Positions 26,866 through 34,410 of a DNA stretch of 37,841 nt are shown piece after piece. Within the stretch, counting starts at the first letter, position 1, and every line of letters begins with the position of its first letter. Position numbers and translations under genes: made by a program. The notes below the pieces were generated by a model. That model made no database searches and was not told the DNA's origin. It saw only the letters and a list, made by a program, of their open reading frames with translations. The stretch is from an uncultured Phocaeicola sp. (GTDB taxonomy: Bacteria; Bacteroidota; Bacteroidia; Bacteroidales; Bacteroidaceae), in contig CALUPA010000021.1 of assembly GCA_944322395.1 (NCBI GenBank), forward strand, positions 1 through 37,841. The letters are read 5' to 3'.

Positions 26866-28851
26866 ATGAAATATAGAATAAAACTTGTTATTACTTGTCT
26901 TATTTTTGGACAGTTTTTCTTTTCCTGCAGTGATAAAGAGATAATAGAGGAACCGCCTACAGTGGAAGAACCAACTCCTGAACCAGAACCCGAACCTGAG
27001 CCAGAACCTGAGCCGACACCTATAGTGACACTACCTGAATTACATGTTGACGGTCGTTATCTGAAAAATGCTGAAGGGGAAATTGTAAATCTACATGGCT
27101 TTACCCAGACATATAGTCCTTTTTTCAACAGTAACAGATGGTCTAACTATGATGTAAATGGGTGTCTTAGTTATAATAAGCGTATGGTAGACGAAATTCT
27201 GGATGCTGGTTGGAAATTTAATTTTGTGCGTATGCATCTTGATCCATATTGGAGCGATGATACTTCTAAACCTTCTGTACGCTATGAGGGTCATGAAAGA
27301 TTTTCCGAGGCACGTTTCCGCAAATATCTAGATGAACTTTTTGTCCCTATGGCCGAATATTTTTTATCAAAAGGAATGTATGTGGTTATGCGTCCGCCAG
27401 GAGTATGTCCTAATGGTGATGGTTACGAGGGTATAGAGATTGGTGACACTTATCAAGCATTCTTGTTGAAAGTGTGGGATATTATATCAAAACACAGTAA
27501 ACTGAGGAATAATACCGGTATTATGTTCGAATTGGCTAATGAACCGGTAAATATCAAAGGTACGGATGGCAAATTTGGAAGTAGTGGTGATGCCTGCTTC
27601 GCAAATATGAAGGAATATTTTCAGGCTATTGTAGATAAAATCCGTTCTAATAATAGCAATAATATAATATGGGTACCAGGTTTGGCCTATCAGTCTTCGT
27701 ATGCAGGATATGCTACTCATAGGATTGAAGGAGATAATATCGGATTTGCAGTACATTGTTACCCAGGATGGTATGGCAGTGATGCAGAGGAAGACAGCTC
27801 TGAAGGTATCGGTTCTTCTACAGGGGGAGGCTACGAAGCTTTTCAGCGTGGATGGGATGCCCAGGTTGGTCCTGTAGCAGAATTTGCACCTATAATGGTG
27901 ACGGAAATTGATTGGGCACCGAAGAAATACGGTGATGCTACTTGGGGAAAAAGTATAACCGGAGAAGCTGGAGGAAAAGGTTTTGGGGCAAACTTTAAGT
28001 ATATAGCCGATAAGTCCGGTAATGTTTCATGGCTGTTCTTCACTACAGATTCTGAAATGTTGGCTGCTTTTGAAGATGTTCCTGGCGAACCGGGAAACTA
28101 TACTTTCCTTAATGATCCGGAAGCTTGCCCTTGGCCTATGTATCATTGGTTTAAGGAGTACGCTGAAGGTGTAGTTGTTAATGGAGAGTTGGAAAAGCTT
28201 GAACTAGTTGGAACAGCAGAGAATATAGAATTGGTTATGGGTGATGCTGAGTATATAAATGTTAAGGCTGTCTATTCTGATGGATCTACACGTATGATTA
28301 CACATGAAGTAACTCTTGCTTCATCTGATGATTCTGTTGTTAAGGTTGATGGAGTAGGTAAAATTGTAGCTGTATCCGAAGGACAAGCTACTCTTACTAT
28401 TTCTTATGTAACAGATAGTCAGGACAGAAAAGAACTGTCTGTTTCAGTAAAAGTCCTTTCTCCATTTATTTTAAAAGAGGAATTTTTCAATCCTTCAATA
28501 TGGGAGGATGGATCGTTTGATGAAGAAACTTCTACACTCATTACAGGGAAATATGGTTTTGGAGGATGGCAATATGCTAATGGACTCGATCTGCATGAGT
28601 ACAGTTCTATTAGAGTTGAATTGGCTTCACCTAATGACTGTGGAGCATCTTTCAGACTGTTTGACCAAAATTCATATTGGACATCACCTGCCATGTATGA
28701 TTTTGGCAGTTCTACTGTGGTGAATGTCGATTTACAGAATATGACCAATGCTGAGGGAGTAAAACTGGATCCTTCTCATCTGTATATAGTAGGATTTTGG
28801 TCTACAGGAGGCAAACCTATAACAATTAAGAGTATTTCTTTAAATAAATAA
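26866..28851 (+). CDS. GH5 glycoside hydrolase lipoprotein with Pro-Glu linker, BIG2 and C-terminal beta domain
   Basis: Surface lipoprotein of 661 residues from the ATG at 26866; an upstream TTG at 26857 is less likely. Lipidated Cys21 (FFFSC) is followed by an EPEPEP-rich linker (about 28-54). The GH5 barrel (about 60-410) has NLHGFTQTYSP, acid/base Glu226 in ELANEP and nucleophile Glu347 in MVTEIDWAPK. A bacterial Ig-like (BIG2) domain follows (about 445-530, with SDDSVVKVDGVGKIVAVSEG). The last 120 residues form a beta module like a carbohydrate-binding or discoidin-type domain. The gene follows the GH10 gene, so action on the xylan backbone is likely. GH5 subfamilies also include glucanases and mannanases, and the subfamily (for example GH5_21) cannot be fixed by eye. 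Confidence 0.88.
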   Translation: MKYRIKLVITCLIFGQFFFSCSDKEIIEEPPTVEEPTPEPEPEPEPEPEPTPIVTLPELHVDGRYLKNAEGEIVNLHGFTQTYSPFFNSNRWSNYDVNGCLSYNKRMVDEILDAGWKFNFVRMHLDPYWSDDTSKPSVRYEGHERFSEARFRKYLDELFVPMAEYFLSKGMYVVMRPPGVCPNGDGYEGIEIGDTYQAFLLKVWDIISKHSKLRNNTGIMFELANEPVNIKGTDGKFGSSGDACFANMKEYFQAIVDKIRSNNSNNIIWVPGLAYQSSYAGYATHRIEGDNIGFAVHCYPGWYGSDAEEDSSEGIGSSTGGGYEAFQRGWDAQVGPVAEFAPIMVTEIDWAPKKYGDATWGKSITGEAGGKGFGANFKYIADKSGNVSWLFFTTDSEMLAAFEDVPGEPGNYTFLNDPEACPWPMYHWFKEYAEGVVVNGELEKLELVGTAENIELVMGDAEYINVKAVYSDGSTRMITHEVTLASSDDSVVKVDGVGKIVAVSEGQATLTISYVTDSQDRKELSVSVKVLSPFILKEEFFNPSIWEDGSFDEETSTLITGKYGFGGWQYANGLDLHEYSSIRVELASPNDCGASFRLFDQNSYWTSPAMYDFGSSTVVNVDLQNMTNAEGVKLDPSHLYIVGFWSTGGKPITIKSISLNK

Positions 28852-28913
28852 GTATCTTTCAATTCTTTTTGTTCATAAGTTTGAGAATATCTGATTAAAG
28901 TAGGTTTATTATT

Positions 28914-28960
28914 AAATACCGGTTCTTGGTGAACAAACATTTCATCGGACCGGTATTTTT
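28914..28960 (+). terminator. Stem-loop between the GH5 and Sde182-like genes
   Basis: AAATACCGGT and ACCGGTATTT pair perfectly (10 bp) around a loop of about 25 nt and are followed by T2 directly after the stem. It lies 62 nt after the GH5 stop and only 24 nt before the next start codon, leaving almost no room for a promoter in between. Confidence 0.65.
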
Positions 28961-28984
28961 ATTATCTTTACTGCATGAAATAAT

Positions 28985-30319
28985 ATGGATATGAAAAAAC
29001 TATTAGTTCTATTTATTGCTTTAGTTTCTACTTTTGTAGTTTCTGCCCAAAGTACAACATGTAAACAAAGATTGATTGTAGCTACCGATTTGGGCGGTGC
29101 CGATCCCGATGACACACAATCATTGATACATCTTCTGGTTTGTTCGGATGTTGTAGATGTTGAGGGAATAATAAGTTCCTCTTCATGGATAGATTGTCCG
29201 GACTGGACTGCTGAAATTATAAAGGTGATAGACGGTTATTCAATGGTTTTGCCTATGTTGAGCAAACATTCCGATGGCTTTCCTGATGCAGACTATTTGA
29301 AGTCGGTAGTGAAACGAGGACAGTCAGTTTCGAACATGGCAGGTGTGGGCCAAGGAAAAGATTCGCCTGGTTCCGAACTTATTATTTCAGCTGTCGACAA
29401 ACAGAACGATCCCCGTCCAGTGTGGCTTGTTGCATGGAGTGGTATGAATACCATAGCTCAGGCAATATGGAAAGTTCACGAAAGTAGAACTCCTGAGGAG
29501 TTTAAGAAATTTGCAGCTAAGATACGTATTTATGATGTGTTAGGGCAAGATGATGCCGGGGCATGGATTGCAAAGCATTTTCCTGAAATACTGTATATAC
29601 GCAATACTCAGGTTTACGGATGTGGTCCCTCTGATGAGTGGATAGCGGAGAATGTGCAGTCAAAAGAATCGTTCGGAGTAACATACCCGGACAGAAAATG
29701 GGCTGCTGAGGGAGATACACCTTCTTTCCTTTATGTTTTGGCAAACGGATTAAATGTACCGGACAGTGTTTCATACGGTGGATGGGGAGGAAGATTTTCG
29801 AAAGAACCGGTTGCCGGTGTCAGAGGCATGGATTTCATAGAGAAATCGGGCAAAAGTGAGTCACAGTATGATCCATATCATATGTATGCCAGTGCACCAG
29901 AAGGTGTAAATGCCATAAATAAATGGAAGGAACACATTCTGAATGATTTTGCTGCCAGAATGATTTGGACAACTACTTCTGAATATTCCAAAGCCAATCA
30001 TCATCCTGTGGCGGTGGTGAATAATGATTCTACTTACAATCATATCAATATTGATGCATCAGCAGGAGAAACATTATTGTTGGATGCATCTTCTTCGTTC
30101 GATCCTGATAATGATGCTTTGCATTACGAGTGGATGGTTTATTATGAACCTGGGAGCTATAAAGGAACTGTTAGCCTGAATTCTGACAATAAGGGAAAAT
30201 GTAAGGTCATTATACCGAATGATGCAAGAGGCAGAGATTTTCATGTAATATTGGTTCTGACCGACGCTGGAGAACCGTCACTAACAGCTTATAGAAGATT
30301 CGTTATAGACGTAAAATAA
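28985..30319 (+). CDS. Secreted Sde182/DUF1593 nucleoside-hydrolase-like protein
   Basis: A 444-residue protein with a signal peptide cut near VSA-QST (19-23); it has no lipobox. The start may be Met1 or Met3 (MDMKK). The main domain is nucleoside hydrolase-like: ATDLGGADPDDTQSL (33-47) supplies the Asp cluster that binds calcium and ribose in true nucleoside hydrolases. The C-terminal 110 residues form an Ig-like beta domain with LLDASSSFDPDNDALHYEW. This layout matches the family named after Saccharophagus Sde182, described as cellulose-binding. Its reaction on plant glycans is not established to my knowledge. The gene is at the 3' end of the plus-strand arm of the locus and converges on GH97. 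Confidence 0.85.
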   Translation: MDMKKLLVLFIALVSTFVVSAQSTTCKQRLIVATDLGGADPDDTQSLIHLLVCSDVVDVEGIISSSSWIDCPDWTAEIIKVIDGYSMVLPMLSKHSDGFPDADYLKSVVKRGQSVSNMAGVGQGKDSPGSELIISAVDKQNDPRPVWLVAWSGMNTIAQAIWKVHESRTPEEFKKFAAKIRIYDVLGQDDAGAWIAKHFPEILYIRNTQVYGCGPSDEWIAENVQSKESFGVTYPDRKWAAEGDTPSFLYVLANGLNVPDSVSYGGWGGRFSKEPVAGVRGMDFIEKSGKSESQYDPYHMYASAPEGVNAINKWKEHILNDFAARMIWTTTSEYSKANHHPVAVVNNDSTYNHINIDASAGETLLLDASSSFDPDNDALHYEWMVYYEPGSYKGTVSLNSDNKGKCKVIIPNDARGRDFHVILVLTDAGEPSLTAYRRFVIDVK

Positions 30320-30340
30320 AAACATCAAGACATTTTACAG

Positions 30341-30381
30341 AAAACGCTTTGTCGTTTTATATGAAACGACAAAGCGTTTTT
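30341..30381. repeat. Two-unit 22-bp palindromic repeat acting as a bidirectional terminator
   Basis: AAAACGCTTTGTCGTTT (30341-30357) pairs perfectly over 17 bp with AAACGACAAAGCGTTTT (30364-30380) around a 6-nt loop, with T tracts on both sides. It sits between the convergent Sde182-like and GH97 genes and would stop both. The two halves also read as units (A/G)AAACG-N6-CGTTTT 22 bp apart, the same pattern as at 5323-5389. Confidence 0.85.
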
Positions 30382-30404
30382 CTTTTACTTATATACAAAG
30401 TTTT

Positions 30405-32273
30405 TTATTCAGTAACAATCAGAAAACCGCCCATCGGGAGACATGGGATATTTATAGATTTATTTGTATTGATTTTACCTTTGCTAATGTTAAAATCTTT
30501 GCTGTTATCGCCGTCTTTTAACATTATGCATTGTGTGCCGTTGCTTATTTCCAATCTGTTAGTCGAGAATGAGAGTACACGTTTTTCGTTAGTTCCGTTA
30601 ATACCTGAGATATACCATCTGTTTCCTTTTTTACGGGCCAGTACAACATCTGTTCCCGGATAACCTGACAGAAGTTTTGTATCATCCCAAGAAGCGGGTA
30701 AGTCCATAAGTACATTTTTAATTTCATCAGGTAGTGAATAGTATATTTCTGGCCGGTCTGGCATATGCTGGATACCTGATTCAAATAATGCCGTAAGCGC
30801 AAGTTCGTGTGCGTAGCTTGTGATGTGTGGGTGCTGTGAGTTTGAAAATGTTCCAGGAGTATAGTCCATTGGTCCTATTACGTTTCTTGTAAATGGCAGT
30901 GTTGCATTGTGCGATGCAGCCATGTTTGTCATTGTAGGACCGTTGTTGTACCACTCAGCTCCGTATACTCCTTCTATTGACATAAGATTAGGGTATGTTC
31001 TTTGCCATCCGCGAGGAATTGTTGCACCATGAAAGTTTACCATGAGATTGTATTGGGCTGCATCTTCCAGAATGTCAATACACAGATTCATAATGGAAAC
31101 CATGTCGCCTGGGAAGAAGTCTATCTTTACACCTTTTACACCTATACTGTTCAGCCATTCGAATTCTTTTTTTCGGCTTTCCTTTGTATTTAGTCTGTAG
31201 AGTGGGGTAGGAGCGCTTTCACCTATCCAGTTCGTACTTGAGTTATACCACATTAAAGGTTTTACTCCTTTGCTGTTGGCGTATTTTGCTATGTCTTCTA
31301 TGTTTCCGCCATTTCCCATAGCATCCCATTCCCAGTCTATAAGTGTATATTCCCAGTTCATTTTTTCAGCCAGGTCAACATATTTTTTCAGTAGTTGGTA
31401 ATCCTTTGTGCCGTGATTGTATGCCCAATATATCCATGATGATATACCCGGTTTTATCCAGTTTGTATTTTTCACCTTTGATGGAGATGCAACGTCTGTT
31501 ACGAGGGTAGATTCCACTATGTCCTGTATCTTGCCTATTATCATCAGTCGCCATGGAGATGTCCATTCGCTACTGCATTCCAGTCTGTCATCGGGATATG
31601 TTATAGTAAATTCTTCTGCTTTTTGGTCATTGCTCAAATATGAAGCACAGTTTCCTTTTGTTATTTCCGATTCTGTAATCAGTACAAACACAGAATCGCA
31701 GGTTTCTACCAGTGATGGGAATCCCCATTTATGTGTGTCCGTGGCTGTTCCTGTGGTTGACTTTGGAAAAAATCTCTCATAGCTGTCAGGAGCATAAGTT
31801 TGCATCCATCTTGTTTTTCCTTCGGGAATGTGGAATGTTGTATATTCTTTATTTATTGAATTTTGTCTCTTGGCGGCATATCTGAATGCTATACCGTCAT
31901 TGTAAACTCTGATAATAAGGTTTATAGACTGGTTTTTGTTGTTTTTTACCTCAAAAAATTGTTCTGTCGCAGAATTTCTGCAAATCTTTCGTTTTCCGGT
32001 AATCATCTCATATTTTTCTTTTATGAGTTTTGATTTTCCTATAGGGGTAATTGTCAAACTGTCAACAAACGAACCGTTTTCTGTGTCAAGACCGATTTTT
32101 ACATATGTTGGCAGATTCTTGTTTATATAGCTAATCTTTATACCGGAACGGTATCCTTCTAAGTCATTTTTAATCTCTAAGTTGATTTTTTTATTGGGGG
32201 ATGATATTGGTTCTGCACTCATGGTTGCAGCAATCATTATCAATGAAGCGAAAAATAATCTGGTTATATTCAT
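30405..32273 (-). CDS. GH97 glycoside hydrolase (probable retaining alpha-galactosidase or beta-L-arabinopyranosidase type)
   Basis: Exported enzyme of 622 residues with a signal peptide cut near MSA-EP (18-22). It has the GH97 plan: an N-terminal beta-sandwich (about 25-270), a TIM barrel (about 275-550, starting PGISSWIYWAYNHG) and a C-terminal beta domain. GVKIDFFPGD places Asp385 where retaining GH97 enzymes carry their nucleophile. Glu434 or Glu440 in SIEGVYGAEW is the likely acid/base. This suggests the retaining branch (alpha-galactosidase, beta-L-arabinopyranosidase) rather than the inverting SusB alpha-glucosidase branch, but the alignment is by eye. In a xylan locus it would trim galactose-type side units. 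It lies downstream of GH43 with a hairpin between. Confidence 0.88.
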   Translation of the reverse strand: MNITRLFFASLIMIAATMSAEPISSPNKKINLEIKNDLEGYRSGIKISYINKNLPTYVKIGLDTENGSFVDSLTITPIGKSKLIKEKYEMITGKRKICRNSATEQFFEVKNNKNQSINLIIRVYNDGIAFRYAAKRQNSINKEYTTFHIPEGKTRWMQTYAPDSYERFFPKSTTGTATDTHKWGFPSLVETCDSVFVLITESEITKGNCASYLSNDQKAEEFTITYPDDRLECSSEWTSPWRLMIIGKIQDIVESTLVTDVASPSKVKNTNWIKPGISSWIYWAYNHGTKDYQLLKKYVDLAEKMNWEYTLIDWEWDAMGNGGNIEDIAKYANSKGVKPLMWYNSSTNWIGESAPTPLYRLNTKESRKKEFEWLNSIGVKGVKIDFFPGDMVSIMNLCIDILEDAAQYNLMVNFHGATIPRGWQRTYPNLMSIEGVYGAEWYNNGPTMTNMAASHNATLPFTRNVIGPMDYTPGTFSNSQHPHITSYAHELALTALFESGIQHMPDRPEIYYSLPDEIKNVLMDLPASWDDTKLLSGYPGTDVVLARKKGNRWYISGINGTNEKRVLSFSTNRLEISNGTQCIMLKDGDNSKDFNISKGKINTNKSINIPCLPMGGFLIVTE

Positions 32274-32292
32274 GTATTAATAGGTTAATATG

Positions 32293-32332
32293 AAAAGAAG
32301 AGTATAAAGTATCTACCTTATACTCTTCTTTT
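32293..32332 (-). terminator. Stem-loop between GH43 and GH97
   Basis: AAAAGAAGAGTATAA (32293-32307) pairs perfectly over 15 bp with TTATACTCTTCTTTT (32318-32332). On the minus strand the last bases of the stem are TTCTTTT, a fair U-rich tail. It begins 26 nt after the GH43 stop and ends 19 nt before the GH97 start, leaving no room for a normal promoter between. Confidence 0.7.
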
Positions 32333-32358
32333 GATGGTTTATTAGCTAGTCAGTATTA

Positions 32359-34071
32359 TTATTGTATGGTTGCATCATTGCCAGAAGTAGCATAAAGTCC
32401 TATCATGGCACCTGTAAATCCGCCTGCTACGTTTGTTGACAAAATATCTCCTGAAACTGTTTCTCCCAGATTCTTGAATTCATCTTTTCCTGTAGCATAG
32501 CTGAATGTGTAGTTGTTGCCTTCTGCTTTAACCTGCAGTTTGATAGGTGTTGTATCTTCAACTTTTACACTGGCAACTGTAGTGGAGTTACCTTTAGCTG
32601 TACGTTGTAAAATCAAATAGTTGTCTTCAGCCTTTTTGGTTACACCGAATACATAGTTGAATGCTTCGCTCTGATAGCATGTAATACCTGCAAGGTCTTT
32701 TTCAGTACGAGGTATGTATGAAAGAGTTGTTGTTGCAGTAAAGTTGATATGCTGTTGGCGATAGAATAATGTTGATGTAGGAACTTTGGCTTTTATATTT
32801 GTTTCGTAAGGTGTAATACTAAGTCCTTCTGTAGTTGTAGAAACAAATCCTTCCTTAGCTCCTCTTACGCCAACCCAACGGTAGTCAAGTGGGGTTGTTG
32901 TAAATGTGTCGCTGAAAGTAAAGTTTCCGTTAGGGAAGTAACCGTCTTTTCCTGTCATATTCTTTATACCTTGAGGCATTTTTAGTTTCGCCTTAAGTGG
33001 TTCCAGACCGCCTTCAAAAACAGGGAATGTACCTGTCCAGTCTACAGGCAGTATAAATGTTTCACGTCCTGTATTTACTCTGTTTGTTTCATTAGGACGA
33101 ATAGCAAGGAATACACCGTAATATTTACCGTCAGGTCCTTCTACCAAATCGGCATGTCCTGCCCAATCAACTTTCTCAGGTCTGTCGGCTGGTAAATGTC
33201 TTTGAGAAAGTATAGGATTCTTTGGAGCCGGTTTAAATGGTCCTTTTGGACTGTCTGCCATAAATATTACTTCGCTATGCCAGCCGCCAGTACCACCTTC
33301 GGCACACATCAGATAGTATTTGCCACCTTTTTTATAAAGATGTGGAGCTTCTATCCAAATAGGCTTTTTAGAAAGGTCTACTCCACCGTTTACTATAACT
33401 TTGTCAGTTCCTGGAATAATCTGGTCTTTTTCTGTATCATATTCCCAAACCTTTATAACTCTGTGGCCTTCATATAGAGCTTTTTCAGGTGCATCGTTAT
33501 GAACTATGTATGCCTTGCCATTGTCATCGAAGAAGATGTCAGGGTCAATACCTTCGAAGTTCAGTTTTATAGGGTCACTCCATCCCTGCATAGGGTCTTT
33601 AGTCTTTACAACCATGTTTCCGATACCTCCGGCAAATTGAGTTGTAATCATGTAGAAGGTATCATTGTTCGGATTATATCTTATGGTTGGTGCATATATA
33701 CCAGCGCTTATTCCTGTATCTTCTACTTTAAGCTGTGAAGGACGGTCCAGGACGTGACCTATCTGCTTCCAGTTTACAAGATCTTTTGAGTGGAAGATAG
33801 GTACACCGGGATTGATGGCGAATGAAGAACATACCAAATAATAATCGTCTCCCTTACGGCAGATACTTGGGTCCGGATAACATCCTTGTAGGATAGGACT
33901 GTAGAATTCATCTTCACCTAAAGGATTGTTTCTATATACTGCGTCGCTTCCGGTATAAGTGAAATCTTTGAAAACAGGAGTTCCCGGTTCTGGTTTGAAT
34001 CCGTTTTCTGCACACGAGGTCACTATAGCCCCCAATGCGCCTAATGCTAATAATTTGATTTGTTTTTTCAT
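32359..34071 (-). CDS. GH43 beta-xylosidase / alpha-L-arabinofuranosidase lipoprotein
   Basis: Lipoprotein (GAIVTSC, Cys20) of 570 residues. The five-bladed propeller covers about 50-350 with the GH43 triad: base Asp67 in GCYPDPSI, pKa modulator Asp176 in GIDPDIF, and acid Glu241 in WIEAPHLY. The C-terminal 200 residues form the concanavalin-like beta-sandwich typical of XynB-type GH43 enzymes. Family members with this layout are inverting beta-xylosidases or arabinofuranosidases; the sequence does not say which. It probably trims arabinoxylan oligosaccharides. It starts from the shared divergent promoter region at 34.1-34.4 kb and is followed by GH97. Confidence 0.92.
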   Translation of the reverse strand: MKKQIKLLALGALGAIVTSCAENGFKPEPGTPVFKDFTYTGSDAVYRNNPLGEDEFYSPILQGCYPDPSICRKGDDYYLVCSSFAINPGVPIFHSKDLVNWKQIGHVLDRPSQLKVEDTGISAGIYAPTIRYNPNNDTFYMITTQFAGGIGNMVVKTKDPMQGWSDPIKLNFEGIDPDIFFDDNGKAYIVHNDAPEKALYEGHRVIKVWEYDTEKDQIIPGTDKVIVNGGVDLSKKPIWIEAPHLYKKGGKYYLMCAEGGTGGWHSEVIFMADSPKGPFKPAPKNPILSQRHLPADRPEKVDWAGHADLVEGPDGKYYGVFLAIRPNETNRVNTGRETFILPVDWTGTFPVFEGGLEPLKAKLKMPQGIKNMTGKDGYFPNGNFTFSDTFTTTPLDYRWVGVRGAKEGFVSTTTEGLSITPYETNIKAKVPTSTLFYRQQHINFTATTTLSYIPRTEKDLAGITCYQSEAFNYVFGVTKKAEDNYLILQRTAKGNSTTVASVKVEDTTPIKLQVKAEGNNYTFSYATGKDEFKNLGETVSGDILSTNVAGGFTGAMIGLYATSGNDATIQ

Positions 34072-34133
34072 GATTAAATTAATTGAAATTCTTACGTGTG
34101 TTTAATGATATTATTGTGTAACCTTTATAGCTG

Positions 34134-34200
34134 CAAAGATATTATAATGCTTTGTAAAGGAATGTCACGGATGTTTCATAAGTTTTGTTGTGTGTTACTA
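34134..34200 (-). promoter_or_regulatory. Operator repeats and promoter of the GH43-GH97 unit
   Basis: On the minus strand TAGTAACAC (34200-34192) and ATGAAACAT (34179-34171) lie 21 bp apart. A perfect -7 box TATCTTTG (34141-34134) follows 29 nt after the second repeat. No TTTG is present at -33, as expected for an activated promoter. Matches to ATGTAACAT are 6/9 and 8/9. Confidence 0.5.
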
Positions 34201-34322
34201 TATATGTTTTTTTAGAATATGGCTTTTAGCGATTATACTTTATTGTAAATCAGAATGTTATGTGTATAAATGTAATATTAACACCATATGTTTGTACTCT
34301 GTGGAAATACTTTTTTTAAATG

Positions 34323-34389
34323 ATGTAACATACGTTATTATACTTGTAACATAAAAATTTGAATTTCAATTTATATGGCAATATTTTTG
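34323..34389 (+). promoter_or_regulatory. Operator repeats and promoter of the esterase-GH95-GH43 operon
   Basis: ATGTAACAT (34323-34331) and TTGTAACAT (34344-34352) are 21 bp apart. A -33 box TTTG (34358-34361) and a -7 box TATTTTTG (34382-34389) follow, with a 20-nt spacer. The gap from the second repeat to the -7 box is 29 nt, the same as at the GH43 promoter. The leader before the ATG at 34411 would be only about 15 nt. Confidence 0.65.
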
Positions 34390-34410
34390 CGTTACAAAAA
34401 TTGAGTGACT

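Larger units (their letters stand above)
34072..34410. other. Divergent control region between GH43 and the esterase operon (339 bp)
   Basis: A very AT-rich gap with no credible gene. It carries two promoter/operator sets facing outward (34134-34200 leftward, 34323-34389 rightward). About 120 bp between them hold no feature I can name. Confidence 0.8.
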
